Shown piece by piece: positions 1-8,785 of a DNA stretch of 59,271 nucleotides. The position numbers and the translations under genes are program-made. The stretch's first letter is position 1. Each line of letters opens with the position of its first letter. Source of the stretch: Aeromonas rivuli (GTDB taxonomy: Bacteria; Pseudomonadota; Gammaproteobacteria; Enterobacterales; Aeromonadaceae). The DNA lies in contig NZ_CDBJ01000058.1 of the NCBI RefSeq assembly GCF_000820045.1, positions 1-59,271 on the forward strand, given 5' to 3'. Below the pieces are notes generated by a model that saw only the letters and a list, made by a program, of their open reading frames with translations, was not told where the DNA came from and searched no databases.

Positions 1-7
1 TACAAAC

Positions 8-16
8 TTATCCACA
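8..16 (+). promoter_or_regulatory. DnaA box upstream of yrdA
   Basis: The nine bases TTATCCACA match the high-affinity DnaA box exactly. The site lies about 46 bases before the yrdA start. A second perfect box sits upstream of polA, so the two flank polA. Function is inferred from the match only. Confidence 0.45.
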
Positions 17-62
17 GAAGCCGCGCCAAATTGCTAGAATGGCCGAAAACAAGGAGGCCGAG

Positions 63-602
63 ATGGACCTGAGACTGAGACCTTACAAGGGAAAAAGCCC
101 ACAACTGGGAGCCCGAAGCTATGTAGACCCCTGCGCCACCCTGGTGGGAGACATCCAGCTCGGTGACGATGCCAGCATCTGGCCCATGGTGGCCGCTCGG
201 GGGGATGTAAACCACATCCGCATCGGCGCCCGCAGCAATATTCAAGATGGCACCATATTGCACCTCAGCCGCAGGAGTGCCAGCAACCCTGATGGTTATC
301 CCCTGCTGATCGGCGAGGATGTCACCGTCGGTCACAAGGCCATGTTGCATGGCTGCACCATAGGTAATCGGGTGCTGATCGGCATGGGCGCCATCATGCT
401 CGATGGAGTCGTGGTCGAAGATGAGGTGATGGTGGGTGCTGGCAGTCTGGTGCCGCCAGGCAAGCGACTAGCGTCGGGCTTCCTTTATATGGGCAATCCG
501 GTGAAGCAGGCTCGCCCCCTCAAACCCGCCGAGATAGCCTTCCTCAAGACGTCGGCCGATAACTATGTCTTGCTCAAGGATGAATACCTGCAAGAAGCCT
601 GA
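63..602 (+). CDS. yrdA: gamma-class carbonic anhydrase-like protein YrdA
   Basis: A 179-residue left-handed beta-helix (hexapeptide repeat) protein of the gamma-carbonic anhydrase/YrdA family, expected to bind a metal through histidines between subunits of a trimer. Family landmarks are RGDVNHIRIG near residue 48, NIQDGT near 60, and VGHKAMLHGCTIG with its conserved histidines near 88-99. The C-terminus aligns with E. coli YrdA through DNYVLLKDEYL. I start it at the ATG at 63 and not the in-frame ATG at 39, because AAGGAGG lies five bases before 63 and the family begins with LRPY there. The true cellular role of YrdA proteins is not settled. Confidence 0.9.
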   Translation: MDLRLRPYKGKSPQLGARSYVDPCATLVGDIQLGDDASIWPMVAARGDVNHIRIGARSNIQDGTILHLSRRSASNPDGYPLLIGEDVTVGHKAMLHGCTIGNRVLIGMGAIMLDGVVVEDEVMVGAGSLVPPGKRLASGFLYMGNPVKQARPLKPAEIAFLKTSADNYVLLKDEYLQEA

Positions 603-609
603 TAATGAA

Positions 610-643
610 AGACCCGGCCCTGATGTGATCTCGGGTCGGGTCT
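610..643. terminator. possible terminator between yrdA and polA
   Basis: AGACCCG and CGGGTCT can pair across a 20-base loop between the convergent ends of yrdA and polA. There is no clean T-run, so this is a weak call. Confidence 0.35.
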
Positions 644-692
644 GCATTCGCAATGCGTCCTCTATATAAGGAGGAGAGCTACGCCCTTGCTA

Positions 693-3443
693 TTAATGGG
701 CCTGATCCCAGTTGTCACCCGTTCCGGCTTCCACGACCAGGGGGACATGCAATTCGGCCGCCCCCGACATCAGTGCCTTGATGAGGGGCACATACTCTTC
801 AACCTTGTCCGCCCGGACTTCGAACACCAGTTCATCGTGAACCTGCATCATCATGTGGATGGAGTCATCCTGAATGCCGTTCAGCCAGGCCTCGACCTGG
901 ATCATGGCTCGCTTGATGATATCCGCCGCAGTCCCCTGCATGGGGGCATTGATAGCCGCGCGCTCGGCACCTTTGCGCAGCCCCGCGTTACGGGACTTGA
1001 TGTCAGGCAGATAGAGGCGGCGGCCGAACAGGGTCTCGACATAGCCCTGCGCCTCGGCCTGCTGGCGAGTGCGCTCCATGTAGTCGAGCACCCCCGGGTA
1101 GCGTTCGAAATAGAGATCCATGTATTTCTGCGCTTCGGCACGGCCGATCCCCAGCTGCTTGGCAAGGCCAAAGGCACTCATGCCATAGATAAGACCGAAG
1201 TTGATCGCCTTGGCACTGCGGCGCATGTCGGTGGTGACCGCATCCAACGCGACTCCGAATACCTCGGCAGCGGTCGCCTTGTGGATATCCTTGCCCTCGG
1301 CAAACGCGGTCAACAGCCCCTTGTCTCCGGAGAGGTGCGCCATGATACGCAGCTCAATCTGGGAGTAATCCGCCGCCACCAGTTTGTAACCCGAAATGGG
1401 CACGAAGGCCTGACGAATGCGGCGTCCCTGTTCGTTGCGGATGGGAATATTCTGCAGGTTGGGATCGGTGGACGAGAGTCGGCCGGTCGCCGCCACCGCC
1501 TGATGATAGGAGGTGTGCACCCGCCCTGTCTGGGGCTTGATCATCAGCGGCAGCTTGTCGGTATAAGTCGACTTGAGCTTGGCTAACGTGCGGTGTTCCA
1601 TCAGAAGCCGTGGCAACTCATAGTTCTCGGCCAGCTCGGCCAGCACCTCTTCCGCCGTGGAAGGCGCCCCCTTGGGAGTCTTCTTGATGATGGGCAGTGC
1701 CAGCTTGGTGAAGAGTATCTCGCCAAGCTGTTTCGGGGAGGAGAGGTTGAACTCCTGACCCGCCAGCTCGTGAGCCTGACCCTCCAGCTCTTTGAGACGC
1801 AGCTCTATCTCCTGGCTCTGTTGATGCAGCAGCTTGGGATCTATGGTGGTGCCCAGCAGTTCCATGCGTGCCAGCACCGGCAACAAGGGCAGCTCTATCT
1901 CCTGGAACACCTTGACCAGGGAAGGCTCCTGAGCAAGCTGGCCCCAGAGGGCGTGATGCAGGCGCAGAGTAATGTCGGCATCTTCCGCCGCATAGGGGGC
2001 GGCTTGCTCCAGCTCAATCTGGTTGAAGGTGAGCTGCTTGGCGCCCTTGCCGGCGATCGCCTCGAACGAGATGGTATCCACCCCCAGATACTTCTTGGCC
2101 AGGGAGTCCATGTCGTGACGGCTGGCAGTGGAGTTGAGCACATAGGATTCGAGCATGGTGTCGAAGGCGATACCCTGCAGGTCGATGCCATGATTGAGCA
2201 GCACGTTACGGTCGTATTTGAGATTCTGACCCACCTTGAGGCGGGTACTATCTTCCAGCAGCGGCTTGAGCTTGCCCAGCACCACCGCCTCGGTCAGCTG
2301 AACCGGCGCCCCCAGATAATCATGGCCAAAGGGCACGTAGGCGGCTTTGCCTGGCTCGATGGCGAACGAGACGCCGACGACACGCGCCTCCATGTAATCG
2401 AGACTGGTGGTCTCGGTGTCGAAGGCAAACAGCTCGGCCGTGGCCAGCTTGCCCAACCAGCTGTCAAATTCAGCCTCGGTCAAGACACACTGATAGTCGG
2501 TCTCGATGACAGCGGCCTTGTCTGACTCGGCCTGTACGTCTTCATTAGCAGTGGCATCGTCACTCCCCTCCAGCTCCTTGACCAGGTTGCGCAGCTCATA
2601 TTCCCGGTAGACGGCCAGCAGTGACTCCTTGTCGATAGGGCCCAGCACCAGCTGCTCAAGGGATTGCTCCAGCTCAACGTCGGTCTTGATGGTCGCCAGC
2701 TCATATGAGAGCCGCACTTGCGGCTCCTGCTCGCGGAACTTGTCGGCAAATGCTTTGGAGCCACGAAAACCCAGGGCGGCTACCTTGTCCAGATTGGCGG
2801 CGATCTGGTCGATGCTGCCGATCCCTTGCAGCAGGGCCAGCGCCGTCTTCTCACCGACGCCCGTCATGCCGGGGATGTTGTCGACCTTGTCCCCCATCAG
2901 GGCCAGATAGTCGATGATGAGTTCCGGCGGCACGCCAAACTTCTCGATGACACCCTCCCTATCGGTCTTCACATCCTTCATGGTGTCGATCAGGGTGACA
3001 TGGTCAGAGACCAGCTGCGCCATGTCCTTGTCACCGGTGCTGATAAGCACCGGCAACTGCTTCTCGGTCGCCTGGCAAGCCAGGGTCCCTATCACATCGT
3101 CGGCTTCGACCCCCTCGATCATCAGAAAGGGGAAACCCATTGCCTTGATCATCTTGTGGATGGGGGCAACCTGACTGCGCAGATCATCCGGCATGGGCGG
3201 GCGCTGAGCCTTGTAGTCCGGATAGATGTCATCGCGGAAGGTCTTGCCTTTGGCATCGAACACCACAGCCACATGACTGTCGGGGTACTGTTTGCGCAGG
3301 CTGCGCATCATGTTGGCCATCACCCGCACGGCGCCACTTGGCAATCCGGTCGAGGTACGAAGGTCAGCCTGTTGGGAGGCGAAGAAGGCGCGATACAGGT
3401 ATGAAGAACCGTCGACCAGAATGAGGGGATTGCTAGGGGCCAT
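693..3443 (-). CDS. polA: DNA polymerase I
   Basis: Replication and repair polymerase of 916 residues, close to the E. coli length of 928. The order is a 5'-nuclease domain (starting with the [15 protein letters not shown] region), a 3'-5' exonuclease domain with an intact Exo I motif (FDTETTSLD), and a family A polymerase domain with motif A (DYSQIELR), motif B ([14 protein letters not shown]) and motif C (VHDELVF). All catalytic acids are present, so proofreading should be active. The start is ATG at 3443, preceded by an AGGA-type ribosome site and followed by MAPSNPL; the longer open frame to 3494 lacks this support. A perfect DnaA box lies about 110 bases upstream. Confidence 0.98.
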   Translation of the reverse strand: MAPSNPLILVDGSSYLYRAFFASQQADLRTSTGLPSGAVRVMANMMRSLRKQYPDSHVAVVFDAKGKTFRDDIYPDYKAQRPPMPDDLRSQVAPIHKMIKAMGFPFLMIEGVEADDVIGTLACQATEKQLPVLISTGDKDMAQLVSDHVTLIDTMKDVKTDREGVIEKFGVPPELIIDYLALMGDKVDNIPGMTGVGEKTALALLQGIGSIDQIAANLDKVAALGFRGSKAFADKFREQEPQVRLSYELATIKTDVELEQSLEQLVLGPIDKESLLAVYREYELRNLVKELEGSDDATANEDVQAESDKAAVIETDYQCVLTEAEFDSWLGKLATAELFAFDTETTSLDYMEARVVGVSFAIEPGKAAYVPFGHDYLGAPVQLTEAVVLGKLKPLLEDSTRLKVGQNLKYDRNVLLNHGIDLQGIAFDTMLESYVLNSTASRHDMDSLAKKYLGVDTISFEAIAGKGAKQLTFNQIELEQAAPYAAEDADITLRLHHALWGQLAQEPSLVKVFQEIELPLLPVLARMELLGTTIDPKLLHQQSQEIELRLKELEGQAHELAGQEFNLSSPKQLGEILFTKLALPIIKKTPKGAPSTAEEVLAELAENYELPRLLMEHRTLAKLKSTYTDKLPLMIKPQTGRVHTSYHQAVAATGRLSSTDPNLQNIPIRNEQGRRIRQAFVPISGYKLVAADYSQIELRIMAHLSGDKGLLTAFAEGKDIHKATAAEVFGVALDAVTTDMRRSAKAINFGLIYGMSAFGLAKQLGIGRAEAQKYMDLYFERYPGVLDYMERTRQQAEAQGYVETLFGRRLYLPDIKSRNAGLRKGAERAAINAPMQGTAADIIKRAMIQVEAWLNGIQDDSIHMMMQVHDELVFEVRADKVEEYVPLIKALMSGAAELHVPLVVEAGTGDNWDQAH

Positions 3444-3845
3444 GAAGTCGTCCTGCCAGAGAAATAAACAGCCGCTAGGATGCCACAGGGGCACGGCAGC
3501 ACCAAGGGGGCTGGTCTAGCCGATTACTGGCTGAATGCCAACCAAAATCTGTGGATAACTCTGTGTCTAAAATAGCAATGCAGCAGCCAACCCTGTGATA
3601 AAACACAGAGACAAACAAAAAAACCATTTAAAACCAAAGACATACAAAGCAACAGCGATGTGATGCTGCAGCTTTGATGATCTAGGCAAATGTGGAAAAA
3701 ATTTTAAGGGGATTGGTAAGGCAGGATCCAAAACGAAACAATCCTAGCACAGCACTGTGACTTGACCAGTCGGGGGTGAACGATAACCATACCAAAGTGC
3801 CAGTTTCCATCCTGGCTCACATTTTCGACAACCAGGAGTATCCCC
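3444..3845. promoter_or_regulatory. divergent polA/elbB intergenic region
   Basis: About 400 bases without a gene between two divergent genes. It contains a DnaA box at 3550-3558, an 8-base inverted repeat (CTCTGTGT at 3559-3566 with ACACAGAG at 3603-3610), and an A-rich stretch at about 3612-3660. I find no small RNA that I recognise; Spot 42, which lies beside polA in E. coli, is not here. Confidence 0.5.
3550..3558 (-). promoter_or_regulatory. DnaA box upstream of polA
   Basis: TGTGGATAA on the plus strand is the exact complement of the DnaA box TTATCCACA. It sits 107-115 bases upstream of the polA start codon, within promoter range. DnaA stimulation of polA has been described in E. coli, which makes a regulatory role plausible. 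Confidence 0.5.
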
Positions 3846-4499
3846 ATGAAAAAAGTGGCCGTGATCTTGAGTGGCTGTGGTGTGTTTGATGGCAGTGAAA
3901 TCCATGAAGCGGTGATCAGCCTGCTGGCCCTGGCACGCCAAGGCGCAACGTATCAGTGCTTTGCCCCCGATGTTCCCCAGCTGCATGTCATCAATCATCT
4001 GACCGGAACGGTCAGTGAGGGAGAGAGCAGAAACGTGCTGGTCGAGGCGGCCCGCCTCTGCCGCGGCCAGATCCGTGATGTGGCCGAGCTAGATGGCGCC
4101 GACTTTGACGCCCTGTTGCTGCCAGGAGGCTTTGGTGCGGCCAAAAATCTCTGTGATTTTGCCGTCAAGGGCGCGCAATGCCAGATCCAGCCGGACGTGC
4201 TCAAGGCGTGTCGCAGCTTTGCCAATGCCCGCAAACCCGCCGCCTATATCTGCATCTCCCCCGCCATGATCCCCCTGGTTTATGGCGCTGGCACCCTGGC
4301 CACCATAGGCAATGACCCAGATACTGCCACCGCCATGGAGACCATGGGCGCCAGCCACCTCGACTGCCCGGTCAACGAATGCGTGGTCGATGAGGAACGC
4401 CGGGTTATCTCGACCCCGGCTTACATGCTGGCCAACAACATAGTCGACGCCGCCGATGGGATAGAGAAGACGGTCAAGCGGCTGCTCGCTATGTGTTGA
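3846..4499 (+). CDS. elbB: ElbB, DJ-1/PfpI-superfamily glyoxalase-like protein
   Basis: A 217-residue class I glutamine amidotransferase-like protein of the ElbB family, annotated elsewhere as isoprenoid biosynthesis protein or glyoxalase. It aligns with E. coli ElbB from ILSGCGVFDGSEIHEAV at the N-terminus through LLLPGGFGAAKNL to CISPAM, where the nucleophile-elbow cysteine of the superfamily lies, and ends with the conserved STPAYMLA block. The start ATG at 3846 follows AACCAGGAG. It is transcribed alone, divergent from polA, and ends before a strong bidirectional terminator. The physiological substrate is uncertain. Confidence 0.93.
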   Translation: MKKVAVILSGCGVFDGSEIHEAVISLLALARQGATYQCFAPDVPQLHVINHLTGTVSEGESRNVLVEAARLCRGQIRDVAELDGADFDALLLPGGFGAAKNLCDFAVKGAQCQIQPDVLKACRSFANARKPAAYICISPAMIPLVYGAGTLATIGNDPDTATAMETMGASHLDCPVNECVVDEERRVISTPAYMLANNIVDAADGIEKTVKRLLAMC

Positions 4500-4579
4500 A
4501 CGCTATTCCAGAGAGCCAGGGACTGGTTGAGGGTCTGCGAGCTGTATCACACTCCTTGGCACTCTGATGTCAGCAAAGA

Positions 4580-4604
4580 AAAGGCCGCTCCATGAGCGGC
4601 CTTT
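4580..4604. terminator. bidirectional terminator between elbB and zapB
   Basis: AAAGGCCGCT and AGCGGCCTTT form a perfect ten-pair stem with a five-base loop, flanked by A and T runs. It can serve both convergent genes. Confidence 0.85.
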
Positions 4605-4625
4605 CAGCGTGCAGCGGCGTATCGT

Positions 4626-4835
4626 TTAGATGGCTTCGTCCATCTGATCGATCTTGCCGAGCAGGGCGCGCAGGCGCTCTTGCCAGGCAACGTGCTCATT
4701 GCGCAGTTGATGGTTCTCATCTTGCAGCTGATTGTTCTGCTGCTTCAGATCGTCCAGTTCCATCTTCAGCAAAGAGATGTTGTCGACGGCGGATTGGACT
4801 TTGGATTCGAGTTGTTCAAGGACTTCTAATGACAT
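4626..4835 (-). CDS. zapB: cell division protein ZapB
   Basis: A 69-residue protein that is almost wholly a heptad-patterned coiled coil, beginning MSLEVLEQLESKVQ as in other ZapB proteins. ZapB links FtsZ-associated ZapA to MatP and the nucleoid terminus at midcell. There is no membrane segment. Its length is slightly below the E. coli protein. It lies 170 bases downstream of a permease gene on the same strand and is followed by a shared terminator. Confidence 0.92.
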   Translation of the reverse strand: MSLEVLEQLESKVQSAVDNISLLKMELDDLKQQNNQLQDENHQLRNEHVAWQERLRALLGKIDQMDEAI

Positions 4836-5004
4836 GATGCCTACCTATTTGTTCAATTGCGATGCCCCACAGAGGGCGATTCCAGCGCGTGAGGCCAGCA
4901 TACCCTGAGCCGCTCGGCACAAACAAGCCGGAGCGAGGGAAAATGGGGTCTCAACGCCCTCCCAGCTCAAATCTGCGTCTATTTCCTTCACATCAGCCTC
5001 TGCC

Positions 5005-6285
5005 TCAGCCAGACCAGGCCAGGTAACCCCCAATCAACAGGCAGGCGACCAGATACATGAGGGCTCCGTAGAGCAGATTCCAACGCAGCAGCAAGGCAGC
5101 ACTCAGGTTGTAGCGAGCGGCCAGCGCCAAGTTGGACCCGGACAGCGGGCTGGTCCCCGTCGCCAGTCCCCAGCCAAGCAGGAAGCACATGCCGAGCAGG
5201 CTGGGATCCGGGTTCAGGGGCCAGATCAGGGGAGCCAGACCCGAGATGCTGATCAACGGATGCACCCCGAAGATGGCGACCACCAGCATGAACAACAGGG
5301 TCAAACAGGCTTCGAGCCAGCCGAAGTGATTGAACAACGGCAGACCGTGATCGCCGAAGGCAAAGGTGGAGAGAGTGCTGTTGATGCTGGCCGCCAGCAG
5401 ACCCGCTCCGAGGAACAACACCAGCTGGCCACCAATGGCGGGGAAACGCTCCACCACCTGGCGCTTGAGCGCCATGGCACGCCCCTGAGACGGCATGAAT
5501 ACCAGGGCAAGGGCGGGTGCCACCAGGGCGATCACCGCCAGAATGCTGAGTGCAGGCCAGAGCTGCTTGACCACTACCACCACCACGGCCAGGGCCACCG
5601 GCAGGAGCAGGGTCTGCAAGCGCAGCGGGTAGCCTTGAAATTCCGCTATGGCTCCCAGCCTCTCCACCTGCCAGGCGGTGATCCCCATGGCCAGCAAGGC
5701 ACCGACGATACCGAACGGCATGATACTTGCGATCTGCATCCCTGGGGCATAGGTCAGGGCAACGGCCATGGCCACGAAGAAGGGTGACCAGAAGGCGGCA
5801 GCGCAGAAGATACGGCTGAGCACCATCACCTGACGCCGCTCCAGGCTGTTATTGCGCTCCAGGCGATCACCGATGATGAAGAGCACAGACAGGTTGATGA
5901 CGGCGCCGAGCAAATTCAGGCTCGCCATCGTGCTCCACAGTCCTTTGCGTCCCGACCATGCGTTAGTGCCGCCCTGCAGGCCAGCACTGGCCAGGTTGAG
6001 GGTACTCACGGCGGCAAACATGGTCAGCATATTGATGTTGGGTAGCAGCCAGTCCCCGAGGGAGAGACTGGCGCCGCGCCAGAGGGAGAACAGTAGTAGC
6101 AACAATGCGGCGCCATAGAGTGCCAGGGCTTGCCGTTTTGCCGCCCCCGCCAGCCTGGGCCAGGTCAGCAATGAGGCGAGCCAAGCCGCCAGCGCCGCTG
6201 GCCAGGGCGAGACACCCCCGTAAAGATGCAGCAGGTTGAGCAGCCACATTGCCAGGATCAAGTATCCCGACCACAACTTGGCCAT
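5005..6285 (-). CDS. polytopic membrane protein, putative ion/anion permease
   Basis: A 426-residue integral membrane protein with roughly twelve hydrophobic segments. Two glycine/serine/proline-rich re-entrant-like stretches, GVHPLISISGLAP and GTSPLSGSNLA, recall the conserved loops of ArsB/NhaD/CitM-type ion transporters, but I do not recognise the exact family. It starts 20 bases after the cysE stop, with AAGGCGGG upstream, so it is probably the last gene of a fieF-cysE-permease operon. Substrate unknown; the link to cysE could suggest a sulfur compound or organic anion, which is speculation. Confidence 0.75.
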   Translation of the reverse strand: MAKLWSGYLILAMWLLNLLHLYGGVSPWPAALAAWLASLLTWPRLAGAAKRQALALYGAALLLLLFSLWRGASLSLGDWLLPNINMLTMFAAVSTLNLASAGLQGGTNAWSGRKGLWSTMASLNLLGAVINLSVLFIIGDRLERNNSLERRQVMVLSRIFCAAAFWSPFFVAMAVALTYAPGMQIASIMPFGIVGALLAMGITAWQVERLGAIAEFQGYPLRLQTLLLPVALAVVVVVVKQLWPALSILAVIALVAPALALVFMPSQGRAMALKRQVVERFPAIGGQLVLFLGAGLLAASINSTLSTFAFGDHGLPLFNHFGWLEACLTLLFMLVVAIFGVHPLISISGLAPLIWPLNPDPSLLGMCFLLGWGLATGTSPLSGSNLALAARYNLSAALLLRWNLLYGALMYLVACLLIGGYLAWSG

Positions 6286-6305
6286 GAGCCCGCCTTAATG
6301 AGAGT

Positions 6306-7085
6306 TCAGAGACACTGGTCCATGTCCAGCGAGGGTTTGTCACAGTCGGGATGGCCCACTATCTTGGCGGGCACGCCGGCGACGGTCGTATGGGGGGGCA
6401 CCGGGTTGATCACCACGCTGCCCGCCCCTATCTTGGCGCCCATGCCAACCTCGATATTGCCGAGCACCTTGGCGCCCGCCCCTATCATGACCCCTTCACG
6501 GATCTTGGGATGGCGATCGCCACCCGCCTTGCCGGTCCCGCCCAGGGTGACGCTCTGCAAGATGGAGACATCATCCTCGATCACCGCCGTCTCGCCGACC
6601 ACAATGCCGGTGGCATGGTCGAACATGATGCCCTTGCCGATCCGGGCCGCGGGATGCACGTCCACCCCGAACACCACGGATATCTGGTTTTGCAGATAGA
6701 GCGCCAGTGGCCTGCGCCCTTGCATCCATAGCCAGTTGGCAACCCGATAGCCCTGCAGGGCATGGAAGCCCTTGAGATAGAGCAGTGGCGTGGAGAAAAA
6801 CTCGACCGCAGGATCGCGCTCCTGCACGGCGCAAATATCCGCAGCCACCACGGCCAGCAGGCCAGGATCGCTACGCAGCGCCAGCTCTATCACTTCGCGC
6901 AGGACGATGGCGGGCATGGTGGCGCTATCGAGCTTGTTCGCCAACTGGAAGCTCAAGGCCGAGCGCAGCGTCTCATGATTGAGAATGGTGGAGTGGAAAA
7001 AGCTGGCCAGCATGGGCTCTTCCGCCGCCATCCTGCCCGCTTCCTGCTGAATTTTTTGCCACGTGTGGGCAACCAGATCATCCAT
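6306..7085 (-). CDS. cysE: serine O-acetyltransferase
   Basis: Makes O-acetylserine from serine and acetyl-CoA, the first step of cysteine synthesis. This 259-residue protein has the N-terminal helical domain and a hexapeptide-repeat C-terminal domain with the active-site histidines in DVHPAARIG, MFDHATGIVVGE and GGTGKAGGDRHPKI. It is shorter than E. coli CysE (273): the alignment is close up to DKPSLDMDQ and then stops with Cys-Leu, lacking the tail that ends in isoleucine and docks into CysK. It lies nine bases after fieF and 20 before the permease, so all three are probably cotranscribed. Confidence 0.96.
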   Translation of the reverse strand: MDDLVAHTWQKIQQEAGRMAAEEPMLASFFHSTILNHETLRSALSFQLANKLDSATMPAIVLREVIELALRSDPGLLAVVAADICAVQERDPAVEFFSTPLLYLKGFHALQGYRVANWLWMQGRRPLALYLQNQISVVFGVDVHPAARIGKGIMFDHATGIVVGETAVIEDDVSILQSVTLGGTGKAGGDRHPKIREGVMIGAGAKVLGNIEVGMGAKIGAGSVVINPVPPHTTVAGVPAKIVGHPDCDKPSLDMDQCL

Positions 7086-7093
7086 GTTACTGC

Positions 7094-8005
7094 CTACTGT
7101 TGTTCGATTGGAGGGCCTTGCTGTTCCTTGAGCACCACTGAGATGGGGTCCATATGTATGATGACATCCATCCGCTCAAACCCTTGGCGCACCGCCATTT
7201 CCGCCTCATCGGCGATCTGGTGGGCCTTGACCAGGGGGAGCTGATCATCCAGCTCAAGGTGCAACTGTACAAACCGGGTGGGGCCGGATTGGCGAGTACG
7301 CAGGTCGTGAACCCCATGTACGCCTGGGACCTGACAGCAAAGAGTTATTATTCTCGCTTGTTCCTCCTCTGGCAACTGGCGATCCAGCAGTGCCTGTACC
7401 GATTCATAGCCAATCTGGATGGCACCCCATACCAGGAACAAGCCAATCACTATGGCAAAGAGACCATCCGCCCAGAACCAACCCTGCCCCGCCAACACCA
7501 GGGCGAGCAGGACGCCCGCGTTGAGCAGCAGATCGGATCGGTAGTGCAGCATGTCCGCCTTGATGGCCACACTGCCGGTGCGCGCCACCACCCATCGCTG
7601 GAAAGTCACCAGTGCCAGGGTCAACACTATGGATCCCGCGCTCACCCAGATCCCCGCCTCCAGCCGCACTATGGGATCCTGCTTGAGGAGAGAAGATATG
7701 CCGTGCATGACCAGCAGCAAGGCAGAGCCCGAGATGAAGGCTGACTGGACCAGCCCGGCCAGAGACTCTGCCTTGCCGTGACCGAATTTGTGCTCTTCAT
7801 CGGCGGGTACCAGGGCATAGCGGATGGCAAACAAGTTGATGAGGGAGGCACTGACGTCCATAAAAGAGTCGGTCAGTGAGGCCAGCAGGCTGGAGGAGTC
7901 GGTCATCAACCAGGCAATCAGCTTGGCGGTGATAAGCAGGCTCGCGGTGCCGACGGCAGCCACGCTGGCCAGGGTGACCCAGCGGGAATATTGTTGATGG
8001 CTCAC
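7094..8005 (-). CDS. fieF: cation diffusion facilitator FieF (YiiP)
   Basis: A 303-residue Zn/Fe efflux antiporter of the cation diffusion facilitator family. It has six membrane segments, metal-site motifs DSFMDV and HKFGHGKAESL, the second-site motif ADMLHYRSD, and the cytoplasmic dimerisation domain with HDLRTRQSGPTRF. I place the start at a GTG at 8005 preceded by AAGAGGA; the longer open frame to 8137 would run into divergent cpxR and lacks family similarity. In E. coli fieF lies beside cpxP and cpxRA; here cpxP is missing and fieF is directly divergent from cpxR. Confidence 0.93.
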   Translation of the reverse strand: MSHQQYSRWVTLASVAAVGTASLLITAKLIAWLMTDSSSLLASLTDSFMDVSASLINLFAIRYALVPADEEHKFGHGKAESLAGLVQSAFISGSALLLVMHGISSLLKQDPIVRLEAGIWVSAGSIVLTLALVTFQRWVVARTGSVAIKADMLHYRSDLLLNAGVLLALVLAGQGWFWADGLFAIVIGLFLVWGAIQIGYESVQALLDRQLPEEEQARIITLCCQVPGVHGVHDLRTRQSGPTRFVQLHLELDDQLPLVKAHQIADEAEMAVRQGFERMDVIIHMDPISVVLKEQQGPPIEQQ

Positions 8006-8092
8006 AACCGGCTTTCCTCTTGCGGTTAAAAAACTATTATACCCTGACCCTGCCTTCTCTTTGGCGCGAAAAATGATCGGAACTGGCGACAG
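8006..8092. promoter_or_regulatory. divergent fieF/cpxR promoter region
   Basis: These 87 bases must carry promoters for both the fieF-cysE-permease genes and cpxRA. An AT-rich core (TTAAAAAACTATTATA near 8025-8040) could hold a -10 element. I looked for the CpxR box GTAAA-N5-GTAAA and do not see a good copy. Confidence 0.5.
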
Positions 8093-8785
8093 ATGAACAG
8101 AATCCTGCTGGTCGATGACGACCTGGACCTCACCCAACTACTGCACGAGATCCTGACCCTGGAAGGCTTTCAGGTCACCGTGGCCGACGACGGTGAACAG
8201 GGGCTGCAACGTCTGGCAGAACAGGCGTTCGACCTGATATTGCTGGATGTCATGATGCCCAGACTCAACGGGTTCGCCATGCTGGCCCGCCTGCGCGAGC
8301 ACCTCGACACCCCTGTGTTGATGCTGACCGCCCGGGGAGACAGTCAGGACAGAGTCAATGGCCTTGAAGCGGGCGCCGATGACTACCTGGCCAAGCCGTT
8401 CGACGACCGCGAATTGCTCGCCCGCATTCGCGCCATACTGCGCCGTACTCAGCACTCCGGCACGCAAAAGCTGGGTGCCGATGAAGTGTCGTTTATGGAC
8501 ATTCAGCTACAACCCGGCTTGCAGCAAGCTCGCTGTGCCGGAAGAGAGCTGGATCTGACCGCAACCGAATTTGGCTTGCTCGAATGCCTGCTGCGCAGTC
8601 CGGGCCAGATAATCAGCAAGAAACTGCTGTCCGAGCAAGTACTTGGCAAGAAACTCGAACCCTTTGATCGCGCCATCGACATGCATCTCAGCAACCTGCG
8701 CAAGAAGCTGCCGGAGCGGCCCGATGGCCAGCCCCGCTTCAAGACAGTGCGGGGCCGCGGCTATCTCTGGCTGGAAGCAACATGA
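8093..8785 (+). CDS. cpxR: response regulator CpxR
   Basis: A 230-residue OmpR-family regulator for envelope stress. The receiver domain has the acidic pocket (VDDD near residues 7-10), the phosphoacceptor aspartate in LLDVMMP, and the conserved lysine in YLAKPF. The C-terminal winged helix contains LTATEFGLLECLL and FDRAIDMHLSNLRKKL, the latter nearly the E. coli CpxR wording, and ends RGRGYLW. It overlaps the cpxA start by four bases (ATGA), implying translational coupling. Confidence 0.96.
   Translation: MNRILLVDDDLDLTQLLHEILTLEGFQVTVADDGEQGLQRLAEQAFDLILLDVMMPRLNGFAMLARLREHLDTPVLMLTARGDSQDRVNGLEAGADDYLAKPFDDRELLARIRAILRRTQHSGTQKLGADEVSFMDIQLQPGLQQARCAGRELDLTATEFGLLECLLRSPGQIISKKLLSEQVLGKKLEPFDRAIDMHLSNLRKKLPERPDGQPRFKTVRGRGYLWLEAT

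Noticed and set aside
687..3404. Long plus-strand open frames opposite polA
   Set aside because: They are antisense shadows of a high-GC coding gene, with no ribosome sites or recognisable products.
3444..3845. Spot 42 RNA next to polA
   Set aside because: No part of this region, nor of 603-692, resembles the spf sequence.
8006..8092. CpxR binding site in the fieF/cpxR gap
   Set aside because: AT-rich sequence is present but no GTAAA-N5-GTAAA match could be found.
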